NCBI GenBank assembly: GCA_016721765.1
Contig: JADKHO010000002.1
Span: forward strand, 930,001 to 994,000
Length of the DNA stretch: 64,000 nucleotides
DNA from: Bacteroidota bacterium
Lineage (GTDB): Bacteria; Bacteroidota; Bacteroidia; UBA4408
Direction of reading: 5' to 3'
The notes beneath the pieces were generated by a model, which saw only the letters and a list, made by a program, of their open reading frames with translations, did not search any database and had not been told where the DNA came from. Position 1 is the first letter of the stretch, and the number at the start of each line of letters is the position of its first letter. Made by a program: the position numbers and the translations under genes. Shown piece after piece: positions 8,009 through 16,180 of this stretch.

Positions 8009-9661
8009 TCATTCAAAAACAATCTTACCACTATAACTTTTTGTCCCATTGCTTAGTACCGCATTATATAAGCCCTTGGCTTCCGCTTCCAAACTAAGTT
8101 TTACTTTGCCATCGCTCATTTCTAAGTTCTTCTGTTGGATGAGTTTGCCTAAGCTGTTGTAAATGCTCAGCACAAGAATTCTCTCGTGCAAAAATTCATT
8201 GGGCACTGAAATGTTGCACTTGCCTTCATTGGGGTTGGCGTGGATAAACAGTTGATTTCTTGAATTAGATTTTTCTAATTCCTTTGTATCTAAAGTTAAA
8301 TCATATTTACCTATGAAAACATCATCATAGCCAGTGCTTGATAATAGGAATAAGTCTAAAGAAATTGCTTGGTAAAAACTTCCTGAAATATATATATTAT
8401 TTGATATATCTAATGTCATTTTAGCCAAACTATTAATAGCTATAAGCCTAGCTGATAGGCTATTACCACTATCATTGAGTGTATGAATAAAATGCTCACC
8501 ATTTCCCGAACTAGTTAAAGAAAATGTATCAAAACTAGCATTGCCATCAAGATAGCCCATTTGATAAATTGTCCCATCAGAACCAAGCGAAAGTTGCAAT
8601 CCATCCATTCCATTTGAGGCATTTCCTTGTTTGCACCATTTCCAGATTCCCATTGAATCGGCTTTACAAATAAACATATCAGCCAAATTAGAATTAAATA
8701 ATTGGAAATTCCCAAAATCCAAATTTGATTGAAAGTCACCAGTTATATAAACATTATCATTCAAATCACAGCATAAATCAAAAGCACCAGCATAAAAATT
8801 GCTCTATACTAATTTATGCCATTTTAGTGAACCAAGTGTATCAAAACATGCCAAAATAAAGTTATGTGCAGTGGATGAAGTAATTTGGGTTGTATCAATT
8901 TTTATGGAATTACTGCTTACACTAAAAATTGAATAAATATTATCATCCTTTCTTACTGTTTTAAATTCTAAAGTTTTTGATGATATTTTTTTACTAAATA
9001 CAATATTTCCATTAATATCGAATAAAGCGAAAAAATTCCCAGGTAAAAGTATATTGGGACCAACCTGCATTGTATCAGATGTATAACCATAAATAATCTG
9101 ATTTCCATGTATATCAGAATCGATTGAAATAAAACTTGAGAATGCATATGGAAATTGTTTTGCCCAAATGAAATTTCCATTCAAATCCATTTTAGTATAA
9201 AAACTCACTCCATAACCTGACAAAGTTGTGCTCCCGAATGCTGCAAAGCCATATATATTTCCGGTTAAATATATACATTGATTGAACGGATCAAAGCTTA
9301 AACTTCCAGATGATTCATAAATATTAGAGTTTCCAATAATATTGTTACCGCCTATACTTTTTGCCCAAAGTACATCTCCGGTGGAGGAATACTTCGCAAT
9401 ATAAATTTGATTATCTCCAACTGGAAGTAAGGTAATTGTATCAAAACTTATGCTTGAGGCTGGAGTATTCATAAAAATAAAGCTATAAGTTCCAGTAACA
9501 TAAACATTGCCGCTAAAGTCAGTACAAATATTGGAAATTTTATCAGATGAGCTGCCTCCGGCTTGTTTAGCCCATTGCCAATTTTGCGCATAAATTTCTA
9601 TCGTATTTAAAAAAACACAAAATAGAATTATGCCATTTATATTTTTATAGATATTTTTCAT
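8009..9661 (-). pseudogene. SBBP-repeat T9SS surface protein split by one in-frame stop
   Basis: Two open segments (8804-9661 and 8009-8764, minus strand) lie in the same frame, separated by a single TAG whose complement is at 8804-8806. Upstream are a signal peptide (MKNIYKNINGIILFCVFLN...YAQ) and beta-propeller SBBP-type units such as WAKQAGG...FSGNVYVTGTYS. Translation continues without a gap after the stop (SNFYAGAFDLCCDLNDNVYITGDF), again a propeller unit, and finishes with a T9SS sorting domain (IHANPNEGKCNIS ... KIVFE). Uninterrupted it would be about 550 residues. The upstream half lacks the sorting domain. This could be a true nonsense mutation, a sequencing error or readthrough. Confidence 0.8.
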
Positions 9662-9692
9662 GTGAAAATATTTATTTTAACACCCCAGTCCC

Positions 9693-9737
9693 CACGAAGT
9701 TTTGCTTCGTGCGTTTTCTAATCTGTAGAGCTTTGCT
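9693..9737. other. Paired hairpins in a short intergenic spacer
   Basis: CACGAAG-N5-CTTCGTG (9693-9711) is followed by a smaller GAGC-TTT-GCTC hairpin (9727-9737). They lie between the DUF2442 gene and the broken SBBP gene, both minus strand. They look like an intergenic palindromic repeat or weak terminator; the T-tract is poor. Confidence 0.4.
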
Positions 9738-9757
9738 CGGGTTAGAAATTCTCTACT

Positions 9758-9985
9758 TTAATTGTATTTTAATATTGCTTCAACAGACAAATCTTCATCA
9801 ATCAGCGGCCAATGAATTCCATAACCGGAAGGGGAGACTTTATAAAAATTACGTTGCATATCACCGGTTGCCATAAGTCTTGGAGATAACATATCAAGAC
9901 TTATTGTAATAATCTTTCCATCTATTTTGAGGATGAGAGCGTTGCTTGAAAAGCTCACTACTTGAATACTGCGTTTAACTATCAT
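9758..9985 (-). CDS. DUF2442 domain protein
   Basis: 75 residues. The central part (ISLDMLSPRLMATGDMQRNF) and the C-terminal phrase SPSGYGIHWPLIDEDLSVEAIL match the DUF2442 family almost word for word. These small proteins are frequently paired with a DUF4160 partner in toxin-antitoxin-like pairs. No DUF4160 gene is visible next to it, so this may be an orphan. The next feature to the right is the island boundary. Confidence 0.85.
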   Translation of the reverse strand: MIVKRSIQVVSFSSNALILKIDGKIITISLDMLSPRLMATGDMQRNFYKVSPSGYGIHWPLIDEDLSVEAILKYN

Positions 9986-10082
9986 GATTTATTTATTAAA
10001 GTAGATATTCCAAGCAGGCTTCTATCACAAATATAAAGATTCTTGAAAAACTCTTAATTAGCTATAAACTAAGCACAAAAAG

Positions 10083-10117
10083 AAAAGCCTTGCAAGAGTG
10101 AATCTTACAAGGCTTTT
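10083..10117 (-). terminator. Displaced original terminator of tRNA-Asp
   Basis: The stem AAAAGCCTTG / CAAGGCTTTT contains an inner AAGA/TCTT extension. Read on the minus strand it is followed by TTTTCTTTTT, a strong U-tract. It abuts the left copy of the attachment repeat, on the side where the uninterrupted tRNA-Asp gene would have ended. I infer it was the tRNA terminator before the island inserted. Confidence 0.65.
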
Positions 10118-10135
10118 TTCGAGCGGTCCGGACGG
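10116..10135. repeat. Left attachment repeat of the island
   Basis: TTTTCGAGCGGTCCGGACGG, identical over 20 bases to 40684-40703, which is the 3' end of tRNA-Asp. The left copy has only the tRNA tail, not the rest of the gene. This is the classical footprint of site-specific integration. Confidence 0.9.
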
Positions 10136-10252
10136 CTTGATATTCAGCACTTTAGCTACCTTTTTGCTTCTTTAATGCTTCCTGAATTGCCTGATTCTAA
10201 AGGCTTTCTATTTTTTATACCCAAATGGGTTACATACGCTTTTTAGATTTTT

Positions 10253-10273
10253 CGTAATCCCACACGTAATCCG
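10253..10273. repeat. Candidate integrase arm-type sites, left end
   Basis: CGTAATCC occurs twice 12 bases apart (10253-10260, 10265-10272). The second is embedded in CACGTAATCCG, which recurs with one change near the right end (40624-40634). Their position inside both ends is where arm sites of tyrosine integrases lie. Confidence 0.4.
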
Positions 10274-10276
10274 TTT

Positions 10277-10305
10277 TTTGGCTCCTGAGTTAATAAATAT
10301 ACTTG
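10277..10305 (+). promoter_or_regulatory. Probable integrase promoter
   Basis: TTTG (10277-10280), a 17-base spacer and TATACTTG (10298-10305, one mismatch to TAnnTTTG), 70 bases before the integrase start. The spacer holds GGCTCCTGAGTTAATAAA, a box that recurs at two other places in the island. Confidence 0.45.
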
Positions 10306-10374
10306 GCAAAGCCTATGTTCTATGGTACCTTAGCTAATGAAGCGTCAAAGTTAGCGCCTTAAAAATCAAAGATA

Positions 10375-11748
10375 ATGAATATTAATTTCCATCCAAGAAA
10401 CCTTACAAAAAAAACACCTCAGCGTATTTGGGCTATATTTTATGCCGAAAAAAACAGAATCGCAATTGACACTAATCTGTTTGTTTCACCCAAAGATTGG
10501 AGCAGAAAAAAGAAGTGTTATTTAAGCACAAATGCCAACTCCGAAAAGCTTAATAAAATTCTTAAAGAGCAAAAAAAGCAAATTGAAATTTATGCAGAGG
10601 AATTGCTCAGTCACTTGATGAAAAACAAAAAGCGTTTTTACAAAGATGAATTTGAAAAAGAGTTGAAGGAAAAATTCGACTACTACTTCAAGTTTGGTGA
10701 AAATAAGCCGGAAGAAAAAGGTGAAGTATATGACTTCATCAGCTTTATTGATAAATACATTTCCAATCGAATGGAACTATGTGAAGGCACACATCAAACA
10801 CTTCGTGGCGCGAGGAAAAATATTGTTTTGGCATTCAATCTTGCGCCAGCTAAACTGGTAAAAAAATGGAAAGCAATGAACAATTTTGAGCGAAAATTAA
10901 ACCCTGATTTCTTGGAAGCTGAAAAACAACTTGACTTTTCTGAAATTAACAAATCATGGATGATGGCTTATAATACTTGGTTGATAAATGCTAATTATAG
11001 AGATAAGAACAAAGAGACCGGAATCATGGAGAATATGCCCTATTCGAAAAATTACATTGCGAAGGAAATAAAAATTGCAAAGCAATTTGCGAATGCAGCT
11101 GCCGATGAAGGGTACATAAGTAATTTAAGTTATAGAAGTGTAAAAGCGCAATGGGAAGAAGCAGATACAATTGCCCTATCATGGCAAGAAATTGCAAAAC
11201 TTAAAGCATTAGAACTTGACCCGAATACTACAGAAGGTAAGGTAAGAAACCTATTTGTTTTTAATTGCTATTGCGGCTTACGATGGAGTGATTTAGTGCG
11301 CCTCGACAATAGCCGATTCTCAAGAGAAGGCAATCAACTGTTTCTAAGCATTCGCATGAAAAAGACAGATACATCCATTGGATTTCCAATTCTACCGGCT
11401 GCCGAAGAAATAATGAGAATTTATAATTACCGACTACCCAACGTTTGTGTGCAAATATTTTGCGAAAAGATTAAAAAAATCTGTTTGAAAGCCGGTATCA
11501 CAGAATTGGAAACCAAGCGTGAAACAAGAGGTGGAAGGAAATTAATCTTCTCCATTCCCCGCTATAAAATGGTAAGCAGTCATACTGGAAGAAGAACATT
11601 TGCCACCAATTTTGAAGCAATGGGAGTAGCCTTAAATGAATTGATGGCAATTACAGGACATACAACCGAAAAGGCATTTCGAAAATATGTAAAGAAAAGA
11701 GTGGAAACCAAATTTGCAAGTTTCTTAGCTGCGGGTGCAACTGTATAA
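10375..11748 (+). CDS. Tyrosine recombinase (island integrase)
   Basis: 457 residues, the usual size of Bacteroidota integrases. An arm-binding N-terminus (NFHPRNLTKKTPQRIWAIFYAEKNRIAIDTN) is followed by a core-binding domain and the catalytic domain. Catalytic residues can be seen: the first Arg in CGLRWSDLV (about residue 303), the H-x-x-R motif in SSHTGRRTF (about 403-406), the second His in AITGHTTEKAF and the nucleophile Tyr in FRKYVK (about 438). It lies just inside the left attachment repeat and would catalyse integration into, and with an accessory factor excision from, the tRNA-Asp 3' end. The gene appears intact. Confidence 0.93.
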   Translation: MNINFHPRNLTKKTPQRIWAIFYAEKNRIAIDTNLFVSPKDWSRKKKCYLSTNANSEKLNKILKEQKKQIEIYAEELLSHLMKNKKRFYKDEFEKELKEKFDYYFKFGENKPEEKGEVYDFISFIDKYISNRMELCEGTHQTLRGARKNIVLAFNLAPAKLVKKWKAMNNFERKLNPDFLEAEKQLDFSEINKSWMMAYNTWLINANYRDKNKETGIMENMPYSKNYIAKEIKIAKQFANAAADEGYISNLSYRSVKAQWEEADTIALSWQEIAKLKALELDPNTTEGKVRNLFVFNCYCGLRWSDLVRLDNSRFSREGNQLFLSIRMKKTDTSIGFPILPAAEEIMRIYNYRLPNVCVQIFCEKIKKICLKAGITELETKRETRGGRKLIFSIPRYKMVSSHTGRRTFATNFEAMGVALNELMAITGHTTEKAFRKYVKKRVETKFASFLAAGATV

Positions 11749-11792
11749 CTAACTCAAATCAACAAAAAATCAACTAAACAATTACCATAACC

Positions 11793-12416
11793 ATGAATAC
11801 AATTAAAACAATAACGCTCATTTGTAAATGCTGCGATCGAGAATTTATTCCAACCCGAATGGATGCAAAATTCTGTTCCGGTGCTTGCAAACAAAAAGCT
11901 TACAACCGAAGAGTGAAACAAAACATTTTAAAATACGGGAATAATTGTTCAGCCCCAGAAAGGCAGCGGATTGACAGAATAAATGCCATTGAAATAAGGT
12001 TAGAACAGAAACTAAAGGAAAGTAGCATAGCCCCTACCCCAGCCACCGAAGATATTTCAAAATCAATGGAAGCGTTTTTCGCTAAAATGAAGCAGGATGA
12101 TGAAAACAGAAAAGTCAAAGACGCCAATCAGCGCTTGAAAGAATGCCTGAATGAAATTTTGGAATATTCGCAACAAGAAGAAATTTCTCGATGGAGACTT
12201 ATTTCACTTTGTAATTCCGTTGAAAGAAAGCTCGGAACAAGAATTTTTTCGTTGCCTATTGGATACAAATACACCTGCTTTATTAATGATACCTTATTAC
12301 CAAAGGTAATGAATTTAAGGGATGTACTTAATAATTCAAACGAGCGATATGTAAAAATGGAATTACACGAATTTCTTGAAAAACAAATTATAGAAATATT
12401 GAGCCAATTGGGATAA
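11793..12416 (+). CDS. Zinc-ribbon protein downstream of integrase
   Basis: 207 residues. The N-terminus contains CKCCDREFIPTRMDAKFC and SGACKQKAYNRR, a treble-clef/zinc-ribbon motif with paired cysteines and a basic tail, suitable for DNA or RNA binding. The remainder is helical with charged stretches (LNEILEYSQQEEISRWR) and no family I recognise. It starts 44 bases after the integrase stop and is probably cotranscribed. A role in integration or island maintenance is plausible from position only. Confidence 0.7.
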   Translation: MNTIKTITLICKCCDREFIPTRMDAKFCSGACKQKAYNRRVKQNILKYGNNCSAPERQRIDRINAIEIRLEQKLKESSIAPTPATEDISKSMEAFFAKMKQDDENRKVKDANQRLKECLNEILEYSQQEEISRWRLISLCNSVERKLGTRIFSLPIGYKYTCFINDTLLPKVMNLRDVLNNSNERYVKMELHEFLEKQIIEILSQLG

Positions 12417-12560
12417 TGCAGATTTAGAATTCTTTTGATTTATTAAAGTTTTTACCAACTAATTCAATAATTGAGAGTGATCAAATAGGGTTTGTTTTAG
12501 CGGAATTCCCAATCTTGTCAAAAAAACTATTATTGAAATTTATAAACATTTTGGGGGTTA

Positions 12561-13088
12561 TCAATAGACCAAAAAATAACTAAGGCCTACAAATTTTCCG
12601 TTAGTAATAATAACTGTATCGTGTATGGTAGGCTCTACTAAAGTACCTGAAAATGTTCCACTCACTTTATGGCTTATGCTGTCATTGGCAGTTATCTGTA
12701 CTGAAGCTGCAAAAGCTACGTAATTATCATAGTAAACACCTGCTACCGTGCGCGACAATTCAACGGATGCTGTTGGATAACTCATTTGTGTTGCTGGTAG
12801 ACTTAAATTTATTCCCGGAAAAGTAAAACCAAATCCAACGAAGTTTGAATCAATTATTCCCCCACAAACTAAAATTTTGAAATTTGATAAAGTATCAATG
12901 TAAAATGGATTGTTATCGGCTGAATCAGTATTAAAAAGCGTCCCATTTAAATTGCAGGAAAATTTTTTTAATGCTGCTGTGCTTGGTGGAATTTTAGCAT
13001 CTTCCGATGAAGCAGGATTTTGTTCGTCTTTTTTGCATGCGCAAAATATCAGAATAAAAGAAATTATAATTATTTTTGTTATTTGCAT
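12561..13088 (-). CDS. Putative lipoprotein (last gene of surface-protein operon)
   Basis: 175 residues. A hydrophobic leader ends in FCACKKDEQNP, which fits a Bacteroidota lipoprotein signal with acidic residues shortly after the cysteine. The mature part is probably beta-rich: KKFSCNLNGTLFNTD near the start and ITANDSISHKVSGTFSGTLVE near the end, a pattern seen in small outer-membrane lipoproteins of unknown function. It is the last of five tightly spaced minus-strand genes (gaps of 4 bases or less), so it probably belongs to the same surface structure. Confidence 0.7.
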   Translation of the reverse strand: MQITKIIIISFILIFCACKKDEQNPASSEDAKIPPSTAALKKFSCNLNGTLFNTDSADNNPFYIDTLSNFKILVCGGIIDSNFVGFGFTFPGINLSLPATQMSYPTASVELSRTVAGVYYDNYVAFAASVQITANDSISHKVSGTFSGTLVEPTIHDTVIITNGKFVGLSYFLVY

Positions 13089-13092
13089 CTTA

Positions 13093-13659
13093 TTAATTTA
13101 TAAAAATCGAGTTAAAGAAATTATTTTTTAAAATACTCAAATCGGTTTCTCTTCGTTTTAAACCTATTAAAATAAAAGTATAAATGTCATGTCCGTTGTA
13201 GTAAATTCTTGTATGAAGTTCCTTTTCTGTTTGGTCTTCCTCATCAATATATGCCACACCAATTTCAGCACATTTTAAGTTTGTATCAGCTTGTTCAATA
13301 AGGTTGAAATAAAGTTCTGTTGTGCTATCGTGTAAGCTTTGGAACATAATACGATTCAAATAAAGTGGGTCGGCTAATGAATCGTTAGCTTGCATATAGT
13401 TTGAGTCATCTGTCGAAATGCCTTGATTCATAGACGCTCTAAAGGATGAATCAGATTTTACAAACTGAATAAAATACTGAGTACTATCAACATCTGATTC
13501 AGCAACGAATAATAATAACCCTAAAGTGTCGAGTTCTTTAGATGGAGGAATTGAAATGTCAAATCCAAATACAGGATTAGTATTTCGAATTTGAAAAGTA
13601 GATTGAGGAAACGATGATTCGCAAATAAGTAGTGCAACAAAAAGGAAATATTTTTTCAT
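13093..13659 (-). CDS. Secreted protein of unknown function
   Basis: 188 residues. MKKYFLFVALLICESSFPQ is a signal peptide with a Q-terminated cleavage region, common in this phylum. No family is recognised. The mature protein is acidic and mixed alpha/beta, and includes FGFDISIPPSKELDTLGLLLF and YNGHDIYTFILIGLKRRETDLSILKNNFF. The last phrase resembles the closing helix of small proteins that measure or bind peptides, but this is weak. Gaps to its neighbours are 4 and 1 bases, so it is in the operon that runs from 19258 down to 12561. Confidence 0.7.
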   Translation of the reverse strand: MKKYFLFVALLICESSFPQSTFQIRNTNPVFGFDISIPPSKELDTLGLLLFVAESDVDSTQYFIQFVKSDSSFRASMNQGISTDDSNYMQANDSLADPLYLNRIMFQSLHDSTTELYFNLIEQADTNLKCAEIGVAYIDEEDQTEKELHTRIYYNGHDIYTFILIGLKRRETDLSILKNNFFNSIFIN

Positions 13660-13660
13660 T

Positions 13661-15652
13661 TTATTTAGACTTAATAAGTTTTAATGATTTGGTTTTCCCA
13701 TTAATCTCAACTGTTACAAGGTAGAAGCCCTTGTCTAGTGCCTCTGTTGAAAAACTCAAAAGTGAATTTGATTCACTCACCAAGCCAGAGGAAAGTATCT
13801 TAATTAATTTTCCTTCAATCGACCTAAGTTCAATGGTAGCCCAACAAGGCATTTCAATAGAAAGATTTAAATTTATGTTTTCATTAAATGGTACTGGAAA
13901 GGCTGTAGCTTCAAAATTAATATTTACATTCTTTTGCTGCTTTAAATTTGACAAAACCGAATTTGAAATGGATTTTGCCGAAAGTTTTCTTTCAAAAACA
14001 TCACCGTCATCAACACATTCTACATCATCAATGTGGGCATAAAAATTTGCTTGTGCATCAACGGTAAAATTCGTAGTTAAATCAATGCTTTTTCCCGCTC
14101 TATATTCAACATCTCCAGAATTTGAAATATGGTTGCTTGCAGTTATTGTATTATGACTTATGATATCAGCTGGGTCACTTGAACTCCCATAATTTGATAA
14201 AGTTGGAAAATCAGTTATCATGGTATTATTGTATAAATCGTAAAAATACTTCTTTGTTGGCTCATTCTTAGTTAGGCATACTAAATTATACAATACCATA
14301 TAATCTAATCCATGATACTCTCCAGGAAAATCAGGGTCACATTCACCTCTTCTTTCAGGTTCAACTAATAAAGTTGATGAAGACCAATTGTAACTTTGGT
14401 ATAATACAGTATTACAATCTTCACTAAAGTTATAAGGACCATAACACGGAGCTTCATCCAATAAATTTCGGTAATATGGATTACCATGCCAATCCGCTAT
14501 TCCGTATAAATACTGATTAAGAAGTGGTAGGTCTACTCTTGGATGCTTATGGCTTAAATCTGTACTATAAAGGTTTATTTTAGCTCCAAATGGAAGGACA
14601 TGATTATTATTTACATAATAAGGTCCTGAAAATGTCAAACACTCTAAAAATTTCAGCCCTTGACTTGACCAGAATACAAAGGGCGCACCAACCATATATT
14701 TATAAACCTTTTCTAGTTTTTTCCAAGCTTGATCAGCGGTTTTAATAATCTTGGTAGGATTATTATGGTTCGCGAAATTTAGATTGGCAAACGAAAGTGC
14801 GGGAGCTTGTAAATACGCACTTGCTGTACCGTTAAGGGTAGGCGTGCCAGTTGGATCATATATACGCCAATTCCATGGTGTATTAACTAATGTACCAGAA
14901 TGGTGGATATAATCAATTATTCGTTTCATTATTTCTTTTGCTTCATTAGAAAAACTATATGGACCATCCATAAAATTTAAACTCGGGCTAACAGAAGAGG
15001 GCATTTTATTTATTAATACATTTAATGCCATATATAAATGAAGTACTTGATCAATACTCATTTCAAATTCAGGAAGCATATGCTCCTTGGATGCTATCCA
15101 CATAGCACCTAAATTATCAATACGAGAATTTTGTGATTTATTATTCAAATGATCTATAACCGATTGATATGATGTATTATTTTTTTGGTGAAGCGCATCA
15201 TCCCAACAATTAAAACACAAATCCTCCCTCATTAAAAATCCATTCAAAGATGTAGTAAATCCCCACCATGACTCGCAATAATGATCGAGTCTATTTATTG
15301 CCTCAACAGCGTAATATAATTCATTTAATGTAGCATCAGTATTTTGACCGTTTTGTGTTAATAAATCATATTCTGTAACTAAAGCTATTATATAGTAAGA
15401 TAATGTTATAGTTCCATCAGCACCTTCTTCCCATGTGCCTCCTGGAGTAGGATGGAAATCTGTTCTAAAACTTGCCGGTATGCTCTCGCCATGTCCAGCG
15501 CCAATATCAAGCATAAATTTTGTCCTAAGCCTCTCTCTGTAATACCAGTATTTTAATTGCCTTTGCTGGTCATCGGATATTTGTGCAACTGCAAAGTGTT
15601 GCAAAAACAAGAAAAAAATAAAAATCAATAATAAATTTCGTTTCATATTCAT
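13661..15652 (-). CDS. Large T9SS-secreted protein, mostly unknown fold
   Basis: 663 residues with a signal peptide (LLLIFIFFLFLQHFAVAQ). The first 480 residues are rich in Trp, Tyr and His and read as a helical domain (YYRERLRTKFMLDIGAGHGE, LYYAVEAINRLDHYCESWWGF, MWIASKEHMLPEFEMSIDQ). I do not recognise the family. The layout could be an alpha/alpha toroid such as a glycan lyase or hydrolase. Around 490-545 is a short beta repeat (ITASNHISNSGDVEYRAGKSIDL) often seen before sorting signals, and the C-terminus is a T9SS type A domain (FPVPFNENINL ... KSLKLIKS). It overlaps the upstream lipoprotein gene by one base. Confidence 0.8.
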   Translation of the reverse strand: MNMKRNLLLIFIFFLFLQHFAVAQISDDQQRQLKYWYYRERLRTKFMLDIGAGHGESIPASFRTDFHPTPGGTWEEGADGTITLSYYIIALVTEYDLLTQNGQNTDATLNELYYAVEAINRLDHYCESWWGFTTSLNGFLMREDLCFNCWDDALHQKNNTSYQSVIDHLNNKSQNSRIDNLGAMWIASKEHMLPEFEMSIDQVLHLYMALNVLINKMPSSVSPSLNFMDGPYSFSNEAKEIMKRIIDYIHHSGTLVNTPWNWRIYDPTGTPTLNGTASAYLQAPALSFANLNFANHNNPTKIIKTADQAWKKLEKVYKYMVGAPFVFWSSQGLKFLECLTFSGPYYVNNNHVLPFGAKINLYSTDLSHKHPRVDLPLLNQYLYGIADWHGNPYYRNLLDEAPCYGPYNFSEDCNTVLYQSYNWSSSTLLVEPERRGECDPDFPGEYHGLDYMVLYNLVCLTKNEPTKKYFYDLYNNTMITDFPTLSNYGSSSDPADIISHNTITASNHISNSGDVEYRAGKSIDLTTNFTVDAQANFYAHIDDVECVDDGDVFERKLSAKSISNSVLSNLKQQKNVNINFEATAFPVPFNENINLNLSIEMPCWATIELRSIEGKLIKILSSGLVSESNSLLSFSTEALDKGFYLVTVEINGKTKSLKLIKSK

Positions 15653-16179
15653 TAACTTTTAAAATGTATCCAAATATATTTTCCATTATAAGTTAGTTCA
15701 AGCCAAAGTTCACTTTTAGTTAGTCGCTTAATTCTATATTCAACATAATCATCCGTAAAAAATGGCCCAACTTCCTTATACTTTAAGTTTACAATGTCTG
15801 AAGTTCGAATAATATTCATAATTAAATATTTTCCATTTTCGCTCAGCTTATAAGAACCTGGCAGATGAGAATAATAGATAGACCCTGTAATATTAACTCG
15901 CACATCAATTGGTGCGTAATTAAAACAAGTTCCATCACTTGGCTCAATAAATTTTGCTCTAAATTTATTATCAATTATGCCTAAAGCTTTATAAACCGCC
16001 TCTGTAGAATCAATGCCATCAATATAGATATAAGAAAGCGTCCATGTCCTTTCTAGCCTTTTACATTTAGAAGTAAAACTAATTAAGGGACCTTCTTCAT
16101 ATTTTCTTTTACAGGATGCCAATACTGCAAATGCCATTCCTAGAAGAAAAAAAAATTTAATTCTAACTTTAAAATTCAT
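15652..16179 (-). CDS. Lipocalin-like lipoprotein
   Basis: 175 residues. The lipobox is clear (MAFAVLASCKRKYEEGP), so this is a lipoprotein of the outer or inner membrane. The mature part starts with CKRLERTWTLSYIYIDGID and ends with YIWIHFKS, a small beta-barrel pattern like the lipocalin-type DUFs of Bacteroidota (about 150 residues, first strand with a W). The ligand is unknown. It sits between the SprB-repeat gene and the large T9SS gene with a gap of 1 base and an overlap of 1 base, so it is translated with them. Confidence 0.75.
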   Translation of the reverse strand: MNFKVRIKFFFLLGMAFAVLASCKRKYEEGPLISFTSKCKRLERTWTLSYIYIDGIDSTEAVYKALGIIDNKFRAKFIEPSDGTCFNYAPIDVRVNITGSIYYSHLPGSYKLSENGKYLIMNIIRTSDIVNLKYKEVGPFFTDDYVEYRIKRLTKSELWLELTYNGKYIWIHFKS

Positions 16180-16180
16180 G

